Shown here in pieces: positions 1 to 6,564 of a DNA stretch of 64,000 bases. The position numbers and the translations under genes are program-made. Origin of the DNA: Klebsiella quasivariicola (GTDB lineage Bacteria > Pseudomonadota > Gammaproteobacteria > Enterobacterales > Enterobacteriaceae); assembly GCF_002269255.1 (NCBI RefSeq), contig NZ_CP022823.1, forward strand, positions 4,402,001-4,466,000, given 5' to 3'. Numbering within the stretch: the first letter of the stretch is position 1; every line of letters starts with the position of its first letter. Under the pieces are notes generated by a model, which saw only the letters and a program-made list of their open reading frames with translations, ran no database searches and was not told where the DNA came from.

Positions 1-13
1 AAGTGAGGAAAAA

Positions 14-775
14 ATGGATCTGAATTTAACGAATCGTACGGCCATCGTGACAGGCGGCGCAACCGGCCTGGGGAGAGAGTTTGTTCTTTCTCTCGCCAAA
101 GAAGGCGTCAATATCTGCTTTACCTATATGCGTGAGGAAGAGCATCCCGAACGGCTGATCGAAACGGTGAAGACCAGCGCGAACGTAGAGATCATCGCGG
201 TCAAAACCGATCTCTCTGACGAGCAGAGCCGGGAAAATCTGTTTGCCACCTGTATCGACAGACTGGGCAAAGCCGACATTCTGGTGAATAACGCCGGGAT
301 CTGGCTGAGCGGCTACGTCACCGAGATCAGCCCGCAGGACTGGGATCTGGTTATGAATGTCAATCTGAAAGCCATCTTCCATCTCAGCCAGCTGTTTGTA
401 AATCACTGCCTGCAGCATGAACAGATGGGCAGCATTCTGAATATTACCTCGCAGGCCGCGTTCCACGGCTCCACGACGGGACATGCGCACTACGCGGCAA
501 GTAAGGCCGGCCTGGTCGCCTTTGCTATCTCTCTGGCGCGGGAAGTCGCCAAACAAAAAATCAATGTGAACAATATCGCCGTCGGGATCATGGATACTGC
601 GATGATCCGTAAGAACATTGAGCAAAACCCTGACTATTACGTCAGTCGTATTCCGGTGGGCCGCGTGGCCCAGCCGCAAGAAATTGCCGACATCGGTGTC
701 TTCATGGTTTCTCCTAAGACCAGCTATATGACGGGAGCAACTCTGGACGTTACCGGCGGTATGTTGATGCGTTAA
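14..775 (+). CDS. SDR-family NAD(P)-dependent oxidoreductase
   Basis: Classical short-chain dehydrogenase/reductase of 253 residues, the usual family length. The nucleotide-binding TGGATGLG motif lies at residues 13-20, NNAG at 92-95, and the catalytic S146, Y160 and K164 (YAASK) are present, so the enzyme should be active in the cytoplasm. The ATG is preceded by a GAGGAA ribosome-binding site. It is followed after 16 bases by a D-2-hydroxyacid dehydrogenase gene and then a galactitol-type PTS IIC gene, so the likely substrate is a polyol, keto-sugar or sugar acid brought in by that PTS. The exact substrate cannot be read from the sequence. It resembles FabG-like reductases, but the context argues against a fatty-acid role. 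The operon continues upstream of the window. Confidence 0.88.
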   Translation: MDLNLTNRTAIVTGGATGLGREFVLSLAKEGVNICFTYMREEEHPERLIETVKTSANVEIIAVKTDLSDEQSRENLFATCIDRLGKADILVNNAGIWLSGYVTEISPQDWDLVMNVNLKAIFHLSQLFVNHCLQHEQMGSILNITSQAAFHGSTTGHAHYAASKAGLVAFAISLAREVAKQKINVNNIAVGIMDTAMIRKNIEQNPDYYVSRIPVGRVAQPQEIADIGVFMVSPKTSYMTGATLDVTGGMLMR

Positions 776-791
776 TCTAGGGAGAATCATT

Positions 792-1787
792 ATGAAATGT
801 CTGGCAATTGCCGATCTGTTTATCAATGCAGCGATGATGGAATCAGGACTGAAAGCGCTCAGGGATAACGGGATTGAAGTAGAAGTACGCGAGTGGTCAC
901 ATGACTCCGTTGAGAAACTTCAGGAAGATAATCTGCGGGTTGAACAGGAAGGAGCAGAAGCCGTGGCCTTACCGGAAGCGCTGCTTCAGGGAACGGATGA
1001 TATTGACATCCTGATCACTCAGTTTGCCCCCGTCAATACTGCGGTGTTCGATAAACTACCAAAGCTGAAATATGTAGGCGTGCTCCGCGGTGGTGTGGAA
1101 AACGTGAATCTTCAGGTGGCGAACGCCCGGGGCGTTGAGGTGATGAACACCCCGGGGCGTAACGCTCGCAGCGTCGCCGAATTCACGGTCGGCATGATCC
1201 TGGCGGAAATGCGCAATATTGCCCGTTCACACGATGCCCTGCGTGACAAATACTGGCGTAAAGACAGCCCGAACCATCAGGCAATCCCTGAGCTTGGCGG
1301 AAAAGTCGTGGGGCTGGTTGGCCTCGGTCATATTGCCCAACTGGTCGCGGGATTTCTCAGCGGCTTTGGCACGGAGATTATCTTTTACGATAAGTACGTT
1401 GCAGGCCATGAACGTTATGAGAAAGTCGATTCTCTGGACGAACTGGTACAACGCGCCGACGTTATCTCGTTACATGCTCGCCTGACGCCGGAAACCGAAA
1501 ATCTGATTAACGCACACCATTTCGCGCTGATGAAGCGCAGTGCCATCATTGTTAACACAGCACGCTCCGGGTTAATCAATGAAAAAGAGATGATTGATGC
1601 GCTCAGATCCGGGCAAATCATGGGCGCCGCGCTTGATACGTTTGATGACGAGCCGCTTCCTGACGACAGTGAATTCTATACTCTGAATAACGTGACCATT
1701 ACGCCGCATATTGCCGGGAGTACCATTGACGCATTCAGTAATTCGCCCAAACTCTTCGCTGAGATCCTTTTAAAGAAACTCAGTTAA
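792..1787 (+). CDS. D-isomer-specific 2-hydroxyacid dehydrogenase
   Basis: NAD-dependent 2-hydroxyacid dehydrogenase of 331 residues. The Rossmann motif GLVGLGHIA lies at 174-182 with an acidic residue at D200 that favours NAD. The catalytic triad of the family is present: R258 (NTARSG), E287 (DDEPL) and H306 (TPHIAGS). The start is an ATG 8 bases after GGAG. It sits between the SDR gene and the PTS IIC gene and is probably co-transcribed with both, interconverting a 2-keto acid and a D-2-hydroxy acid in the same catabolic route. Relatives include phosphoglycerate, glyoxylate/hydroxypyruvate and D-lactate dehydrogenases. The substrate is not assignable from sequence alone. Confidence 0.88.
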   Translation: MKCLAIADLFINAAMMESGLKALRDNGIEVEVREWSHDSVEKLQEDNLRVEQEGAEAVALPEALLQGTDDIDILITQFAPVNTAVFDKLPKLKYVGVLRGGVENVNLQVANARGVEVMNTPGRNARSVAEFTVGMILAEMRNIARSHDALRDKYWRKDSPNHQAIPELGGKVVGLVGLGHIAQLVAGFLSGFGTEIIFYDKYVAGHERYEKVDSLDELVQRADVISLHARLTPETENLINAHHFALMKRSAIIVNTARSGLINEKEMIDALRSGQIMGAALDTFDDEPLPDDSEFYTLNNVTITPHIAGSTIDAFSNSPKLFAEILLKKLS

Positions 1788-1826
1788 ATACTAAAAGAAC
1801 CATTAAAGGTATTAACAGGGCCCAAT

Positions 1827-1848
1827 GGGCACGGGTTTACTCGTGCCC
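1827..1848 (+). other. Intercistronic hairpin before the PTS IIC gene
   Basis: GGGCACG at 1827-1833 pairs with CGTGCCC at 1842-1848 around an 8-base loop. No T-run follows, so it is more likely an RNA-stabilising or processing element than a terminator. It separates the two dehydrogenase genes from the permease gene. Confidence 0.5.
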
Positions 1849-1875
1849 AATTCGCCCGCCTTTTAAGGAATCATT

Positions 1876-3138
1876 ATGGATATTATCAACAGCATTATTA
1901 GTCTGGGGGCATCAGTAATGATGCCAGTAATATTCTTTATTATAGCGCTTTGCTTTGGCGTTAAAATCGGTACGGCATTTAAAGCAGGAATGCTGGTAGG
2001 CATTGGTTTTGAAGGGGTGGGGCTGGTGATTGGCCTGCTGCTGACAAACCTGGGCCCGGCATCGCAGGCGATGGTTGAGCGTATCGGCCTGCAGTTAACG
2101 GTCGTTGATACCGGTTGGCCTACCGCATCGACCATTGGCTGGGGTTCGCCGCTGATGCTGCCCGTCGTGGTGGGCTTTATCGTCATCAACCTGGCCATGC
2201 TTCTGTTGAAATTAACCAAAACGGTGAATATCGATATTTTTAACTACTGGATCTTCCTGATCATGGGGTCCGTGGTCTATGCCGGAACGGGAAATTACTG
2301 GCTTTCGGTCGGTATTACATTCGCTATTTTTGTGTTGACGCTATTGGCGGCAGATTTAACGGCTCCATATTTACAAAAAAACTATAATCTAAAAGGGATA
2401 TCATTCCCACATCTTACCTGTATAGCTTACGTGCCGTTTGGCATTGCCTGTAATTACATCATTGATAAGATCCCGCTTATCAATAAAATCAATTTCGATC
2501 CGGAAAGTATTAATAAAAAATTCGGCGTTTTTGGCGAGCCTCTTACCCTGGGGTTTGTGCTGGGACTGCTGTTGGCCTTCCTGGCTGGATATGACGTTTC
2601 CGCTGCCGTTTCACTGGCCATTAAGGTTTCAGCCGCCATGCTGCTGCTGCCTAAAATGATTGAAATTCTGGTGCAAGGATTGTTGATTGTCCGTGATGCC
2701 GCTGAAGCAAAACTGAAGGCTAAATTCCCGGGGCGCGATTTTTACATCGGGATGGATACGGCGTTATTGATCGGGGAACCTTCGGTGCTGGCGACCGGTC
2801 TGCTGTTAATCCCTATGGCTGTGGTGCTGTCTATCATTCTGCCCGGCAACCGCGTACTGCCCTTTGTCGATCTGGCTTCATTAATGTTCCTGCTGGCAAT
2901 GGTCACGCCGTTCTGTAAACGAAATATGTTCCGCATGTTCATAACCGGAACCCTGATCGTGACCTGCATCCTGTATGTCGGGACGGACATTTCGCAAGAA
3001 TACACTCAGGCGGCGGTGAACTCGCATATTCCGGTGCCGGAAGGGATGGCCGAGATCACCAATATCGTCGGCGGCGCCACGACGCCTGTCGGCTGGCTGG
3101 CCGTCAAATTTGGCGAGTTTTTTAGCGCCACACCTTAG
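1876..3138 (+). CDS. PTS system galactitol/SgcC-type EIIC permease
   Basis: Hydrophobic 420-residue membrane protein with about ten predicted spans. It resembles the GatC/SgcC family of EIIC permeases and has a GEPS motif near residue 300. EIIC forms the sugar channel, and phosphate comes from separate EIIA and EIIB proteins. No EIIA or EIIB gene lies in the window, so they must be upstream of base 1 or elsewhere. The ATG follows AAGGA at 1865-1869. A strong terminator closes the unit. In E. coli K-12 the sgc PTS genes sit next to yjhP-yjhQ-topAI, and here yjhP and topAI homologues lie less than 2 kb downstream, which suggests an Sgc-like locus. The substrate is unknown. Confidence 0.85.
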   Translation: MDIINSIISLGASVMMPVIFFIIALCFGVKIGTAFKAGMLVGIGFEGVGLVIGLLLTNLGPASQAMVERIGLQLTVVDTGWPTASTIGWGSPLMLPVVVGFIVINLAMLLLKLTKTVNIDIFNYWIFLIMGSVVYAGTGNYWLSVGITFAIFVLTLLAADLTAPYLQKNYNLKGISFPHLTCIAYVPFGIACNYIIDKIPLINKINFDPESINKKFGVFGEPLTLGFVLGLLLAFLAGYDVSAAVSLAIKVSAAMLLLPKMIEILVQGLLIVRDAAEAKLKAKFPGRDFYIGMDTALLIGEPSVLATGLLLIPMAVVLSIILPGNRVLPFVDLASLMFLLAMVTPFCKRNMFRMFITGTLIVTCILYVGTDISQEYTQAAVNSHIPVPEGMAEITNIVGGATTPVGWLAVKFGEFFSATP

Positions 3139-3155
3139 TACAAGGCCACTCAAGT

Positions 3156-3190
3156 AAACAGAGGGCAAACTGTTGCCCTCTGTTTCTTCC
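3156..3190 (+). terminator. Rho-independent terminator after the PTS operon
   Basis: A 13-base perfect inverted repeat (AAACAGAGGGCAA at 3156-3168, TTGCCCTCTGTTT at 3173-3185) with a 4-base loop ends in a T-rich tract, just after the IIC stop codon. Confidence 0.85.
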
Positions 3191-3355
3191 TCTTATTCTG
3201 TGCGCTGAATAGCTAGCTCAGCTAAGCCCCTGGTTTGAACATCTGACCAGCGCGTCCGCCCCCTGCGCGGCGAGGTGGCTCATTTCTTTTGCGCCCCCTC
3301 ACGTTTTCAACCCAACCTGCTATGCTCCTTCTTTCCCTGTTCTCTGGAGAACTCA

Positions 3356-3993
3356 ATGCTGACCATCTGGGGCCGAAAAACCTCCTCTAACGTGCAGGCG
3401 CTGATGTGGTGTGTTGGCGAGCTTGGGCTGGACTATCTCCGGTTCGACGTGGGGCATCGCTATGGTGGTACCGACGGCGAGGCGTTTTATCAGCTCAATC
3501 CCAATCGCACGGTGCCAGTGCTGCAGGATGGCGATAATCCGCCGCTGTGGGAAACGGGCGCGATCCTTCGCTATTTAGCCAGTCGCTACGCCGATGACGC
3601 CTTCTGGCCGGGCGACCTGCTGGCCCGCACTGAGGTTGATCGCTGGGCCGAGTGGTCAAAGCAGAATATCGCCCTCGGCTTTACGGCGCCGGTGTTCTGG
3701 CACGTGGTGCGCACGCTTGCCGCCGAACGGGATCAGCAGGCCATCGCCGCGGCGGTGACGGCCCTGGAGCAAAAGCTGGCGATTGCCGAGGCACGTCTCG
3801 CCGGCAGTCGCTATCTGGTGGGCGAGACGTTCACCCTGGCCGACATCCAGTTTGGTCATGTGCTGTACCGCTACTTTGCCATCGATATCACCCGTCGTCC
3901 CCTCCCCATCTTGCGGCGTATTATGCACGGCTAACCGCACGGCCCGCCTTTCGCCAGCACGTCATGGTCAGCTACGACGAACTGAAGGTCTGA
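3356..3993 (+). pseudogene. Glutathione S-transferase gene with a frameshift
   Basis: The reading frame from ATG 3356 (GGAG 6 bases upstream) encodes a GST: N-terminal thioredoxin fold with NPNRTVPVL and the glutathione-contacting ETGAILRYL stretch, then the helical C-domain with FTLADIQFG. After RRPLP (about 3907) the frame runs into a stop at 3932-3934. The other frame continues as HLAAYYARLTARPAF up to a stop at 3991-3993, exactly what a GST C-terminus looks like. One missing base in the C-rich stretch 3901-3908 explains it, and the repaired protein would be about 212 residues. Either the gene is a recent pseudogene or the base was lost in sequencing. The truncated product of 193 residues would lack the end of the last helices. 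I cannot assign a GST subfamily or substrate. Confidence 0.8.
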
Positions 3994-4033
3994 AGATGGT
4001 CGGTAGCGCCTTACGACGCTACCGACATGCCGG

Positions 4034-4783
4034 TTAACGCGCCATCAGAACAAACACGCCCCAGCCGAGATATTCCCGGGTCCAGGTGACATGGTGCAGC
4101 GGCGCGGTGGTCAACTGCTGGCGAACCTCCGGCGCGAAGTCATCGTGCGGATTGGCCTCCAGCCAGCGGCGCATCGTCAGCCATTTCGCCGCTTCATAAC
4201 GATCCCAGCCCTCCTGGTCGGCCAGCACCATCTCCACCACGTCATAGCCCAGTTCGCCAAAGTGAGCGACCAGCGCCGGCAGCGTCAGGAAGTCATCGGG
4301 TGACTGCGCGCCGCAGGCGGTCGCCTCTTCTGCGGTGGCCGGAAGTTTGCGCCACCATGGCTCGCCGATGAGCAACATGCCGCCTGGGTTAAGGCTCTGC
4401 TTCAGCAGCTCAATCGTGCCGGCCACTCCGCCGCCGATCCACGTTGCCCCCACGCAGGCGGCAATATCGCATGGCTGGCTGGCGACATATCCGCTGGCAT
4501 CCTGATGCACAAAGGTCACCCGGTCGCTGACGCCGAGCGCCTCTGCCCGGGCGGCCGCCTGCTGACTGAACAGCAGACTCATGTCCACCCCGGTGCCGAC
4601 GATCTGATGATCGCGCGCCCAGCTACAGAGCATCTCGCCGGAGCCGCTGCCGAGGTCAAGAATGGTGGTGCCCGGCGCCATTCGCAGCGCCCGTCCCAGC
4701 GTGGCGTACTTTTCCGGGGTAAAAGGGTTATGAATACGGTGTTCGCTTTCACTGATAGTAAAAATGCGTGGGATATCGATCAT
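4034..4783 (-). CDS. yjhP: SAM-dependent methyltransferase, YjhP-like
   Basis: Class I methyltransferase of 249 residues with the SAM-binding motif ILDLGSGSGE at 41-50 and an acidic residue (GTGVDMS) at the end of the second strand. From memory it closely matches E. coli YjhP in length and throughout, including the DQEGWDRYEAAKWLTMRRW stretch. The methylated substrate is unknown. It is downstream of the TopAI/YjhX gene on the same strand with 57 bases between them, and probably co-transcribed. In E. coli yjhQ lies between the two; it is absent here. Confidence 0.87.
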   Translation of the reverse strand: MIDIPRIFTISESEHRIHNPFTPEKYATLGRALRMAPGTTILDLGSGSGEMLCSWARDHQIVGTGVDMSLLFSQQAAARAEALGVSDRVTFVHQDASGYVASQPCDIAACVGATWIGGGVAGTIELLKQSLNPGGMLLIGEPWWRKLPATAEEATACGAQSPDDFLTLPALVAHFGELGYDVVEMVLADQEGWDRYEAAKWLTMRRWLEANPHDDFAPEVRQQLTTAPLHHVTWTREYLGWGVFVLMAR

Positions 4784-4816
4784 GAGGTTTTCTCCTTGAG
4801 AGCCATACGCCCGGAC

Positions 4817-4837
4817 AGCGACCCTGCCCGGGTCGCT
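4817..4837 (-). other. Perfect hairpin between topAI and yjhP
   Basis: AGCGACCC (4817-4824) and GGGTCGCT (4830-4837) form an 8-bp stem with a 5-base loop, beginning 3 bases after the topAI stop codon. There is no U-tract, so it may be an mRNA stability or processing element rather than a terminator. Confidence 0.5.
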
Positions 4838-4840
4838 ATT

Positions 4841-5098
4841 TCAGCGGTTGTCCGGCTGCGCGCGAACGTTATTCAAACCGGTCGTGTTGATCCGGTACGG
4901 CTGACCATTCACCGACTTAATCAGCTTTTTGGTTTTGAGCTTTTTGAAGACCGCAAGGGTGCAGTCGCTCAGCAACAGCCCTTCGCGGGTGTAGCATTCA
5001 ACGGCGGTAATGCGGCCGGAGGTATCGCGGACGTGCGCAATACGGCCACCTTTGGCGAGTACGTGTAAGGTCCGTTGTTCCTGACGGGATAAATTCAT
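4841..5098 (-). CDS. topAI: TopAI (YjhX) toxin homologue
   Basis: An 85-residue protein, the same length as E. coli YjhX/TopAI, beginning MNLSRQEQRTLHVLAKGGRI and ending in the VNGQPYRINTTGLNNVRAQ stretch. It is nearly identical to the E. coli protein as I remember it. In E. coli TopAI binds and inhibits topoisomerase I and is neutralised by the product of the next gene, yjhQ. Here no yjhQ lies downstream, upstream or elsewhere in the window, and the next gene is yjhP. The start is an ATG with CAGG about 7 bases upstream. Two hairpins and a short upstream ORF precede it. Whether the protein is still toxic, silenced or neutralised by a gene elsewhere cannot be judged here. Confidence 0.85.
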   Translation of the reverse strand: MNLSRQEQRTLHVLAKGGRIAHVRDTSGRITAVECYTREGLLLSDCTLAVFKKLKTKKLIKSVNGQPYRINTTGLNNVRAQPDNR

Positions 5099-5136
5099 AC
5101 TGAAACCTGTTCATTATCATGTGCGAAAACATGCCT

Positions 5137-5150
5137 ACACCCGCAGGTGT
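5137..5150 (-). promoter_or_regulatory. Small hairpin upstream of the topAI start
   Basis: ACACC (5137-5141) and GGTGT (5146-5150) pair around a 4-base loop, about 40 bases upstream of the topAI ATG. It could take part in alternative folding with the larger leader hairpin. This is an inference from the sequence only. Confidence 0.35.
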
Positions 5151-5172
5151 GTGCGTAAGGTTTAAGCGCAGC

Positions 5173-5213
5173 GATAATCAGTCCGGCCTGGGCAGGTCGG
5201 GAAGCTGATTATC
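5173..5213 (-). promoter_or_regulatory. Leader hairpin of topAI overlapping a uORF stop codon
   Basis: A perfect 9-bp inverted repeat, GATAATCAG on the plus strand at 5173-5181 and CTGATTATC at 5205-5213. The 5' arm in the RNA overlaps the AGA and TAA codons that end a short upstream ORF. A ribosome stalled near the end of that ORF would therefore hold the hairpin open. This is the layout expected for translation-coupled control of the toxin gene. Confidence 0.6.
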
Positions 5214-5235
5214 TGATAATGACATTCTCCAGCAT
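5209..5235 (-). CDS. Short upstream ORF in the topAI leader (toiL-like candidate)
   Basis: Reading leftwards, ATG at 5235 opens an 8-codon ORF, MLENVIIR, ending in TAA at 5209-5211. AGAGG (5241-5245) lies 5 bases before this ATG, a fair ribosome-binding site. An in-frame ATG at 5253 would give 14 residues (MLIEASMLENVIIR) but has a weaker site. In E. coli the topAI operon is reported to be controlled by a leader ORF called toiL that senses ribosome-targeting antibiotics. Position and overlap with a hairpin fit that model. I am inferring equivalence from layout, not from an alignment. Confidence 0.5.
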   Translation of the reverse strand: MLENVIIR

Positions 5236-5442
5236 CGAAGCCTCTATGAGCATTGAAAGGTATTTACCCGCTGAATACTAACACCCTCGTTTCATAAGGG
5301 TATTGCACAGATTAAAAACTGTGATCGGTGTTACGATTTACCCTCAACCTTCTCCACATTTTGCGCTATCCGCCATCCGCTCTGTTCCTCAACGTTAGCC
5401 TCCACCTTATCTCCCCTCCGCATTGTTAAATAATTGTTGTTA

Positions 5443-5451
5443 GATCACAAA
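5443..5451 (+). promoter_or_regulatory. Probable CRP half-site upstream of glaH
   Basis: GATCACAAA is a good right-hand CRP half-site; the left half (around TTGTT) is weak. In E. coli csiD/glaH is activated by cAMP-CRP bound about 68 bases upstream of the start of transcription. The distance from here to the AT-rich promoter region near 5500-5515 fits that. Confidence 0.4.
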
Positions 5452-5471
5452 ATAGAAACAAAAAGCCTATT

Positions 5472-5503
5472 TCGTACGCATTTTATAAAAATGTAGATAT
5501 TTT
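5472..5503 (+). promoter_or_regulatory. GlaR (CsiR) operator
   Basis: Two direct repeats, TCGT-N5-TTTT (5472-5484) and ATGT-N5-TTTT (5491-5503), are separated by 6 bases. This matches the operator layout described for CsiR/GlaR in E. coli (TTGT-N5-TTTT and ATGT-N5-TTTT with 6-bp spacing). The repressor gene lies at the far end of the same operon, so the operon is expected to be self-regulated and relieved by 2-hydroxyglutarate or glutarate. Confidence 0.65.
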
Positions 5504-5559
5504 TAATTTATGGCTACGAAATGAACATCACCCTGACCTTATAGCGAGGAACGATTCTG

Positions 5560-6537
5560 ATGAACGCCCTGACCGCAGTAAAACCGACACCCGCACCGTT
5601 AGCCCAGCAATACCCTGGCTTTACCGTCGCCCCTTCCGCCCAGTCGCCGCGCCTGCTGGAGCTCACCTTTTCCGCCGAAACGACCACGCAGTTCCTGCAG
5701 CAGGTCGCGCAGTGGCCGGTGCAGGCGCTGGAGTATAAATCTTTCCTACGCTTCCAGGTCGGCAAGATCCTCGACGATCTGTGCGGCAACCAGCTGCAGC
5801 CGTTGCTGATCAAAACATTGCTCGATCGTGCGGAAGGCGCGCTGCTGATCAATGGCGAAGGGATCGATAACGTCAGCCAGGCCGAAGAGATGGTCAAGCT
5901 GGCCACCGCCGTCGCCCACCTGATTGGCCGTTCCAACTTCGACGCCATGAGCGGCCAGTATTACGCCCGCTTCGTGGTGAAAAACGTCGATAACTCCGAC
6001 AGCTATCTGCGCCAGCCGCACCGCGTGATGGAGCTACACAACGACGGCACCTACGTCGAAGAGCAAACCGACTACGTGTTAATGATGAAGATCGACGAGC
6101 AGAACATGCAGGGCGGCAATTCCCTGCTGCTGCATCTGGATGACTGGGAACATCTTGACGAATTTTTCCGCGACCCGCTGGCTCGCCGCCCGATGCGCTG
6201 GGCCGCGCCGCCGAGCAAAAACGTCAGCAAGGATGTTTTCCACCCGGTGTTCGACGTCGATTCGCTGGGCCGCCCGGTCATGCGCTATATCGACCAGTTC
6301 GTCCAGCCAAAAGATTTCGAAGAGGGTACCTGGCTGAGCCGCCTTTCCGACGCGCTGGAAACCAGCAAAAACATCCTTTCAATACCGGTGCCGGTGGGCA
6401 AATTCCTGCTGATTAACAATCTGTTCTGGCTGCACGGCCGCGACCGTTTTACGCCGCACCCGGACCTGCGCCGCGAGCTGATGCGCCAGCGCGGCTACTT
6501 TGCGTATTCCACGAATCATTACCAGACTCATCAATAA
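5560..6537 (+). CDS. glaH: Glutarate 2-hydroxylase (GlaH/CsiD)
   Basis: A 325-residue Fe(II)/2-oxoglutarate-dependent dioxygenase, the same length as E. coli CsiD. The iron ligands H160, D162 (ELHNDGTY) and H292 (FWLHGRDRF) are present. It hydroxylates glutarate to L-2-hydroxyglutarate while turning 2-oxoglutarate into succinate. It is the first gene of the glaH-lhgO-gabD-gabT-gabP-glaR operon. The ATG follows GAGGA at 5545-5549. In E. coli expression needs RpoS and CRP and is repressed by GlaR, and matching operator elements lie upstream here. Product identity is secure from the extended near-identity in the second half. Confidence 0.96.
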   Translation: MNALTAVKPTPAPLAQQYPGFTVAPSAQSPRLLELTFSAETTTQFLQQVAQWPVQALEYKSFLRFQVGKILDDLCGNQLQPLLIKTLLDRAEGALLINGEGIDNVSQAEEMVKLATAVAHLIGRSNFDAMSGQYYARFVVKNVDNSDSYLRQPHRVMELHNDGTYVEEQTDYVLMMKIDEQNMQGGNSLLLHLDDWEHLDEFFRDPLARRPMRWAAPPSKNVSKDVFHPVFDVDSLGRPVMRYIDQFVQPKDFEEGTWLSRLSDALETSKNILSIPVPVGKFLLINNLFWLHGRDRFTPHPDLRRELMRQRGYFAYSTNHYQTHQ

Positions 6538-6564
6538 GGGTTCTCAGGCGAAGGAATTGAGCGG

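Noticed and set aside
3895..3993. Programmed frameshift in the GST gene.
   Set aside because: The C-rich tract does not resemble a known slippery site with a downstream stimulator, and other GSTs do not use frameshifting; a mutation or read error is simpler.
4034..5098. A complete toxin-antitoxin operon topAI-yjhQ-yjhP.
   Set aside because: yjhQ is missing; the second gene is the methyltransferase yjhP.
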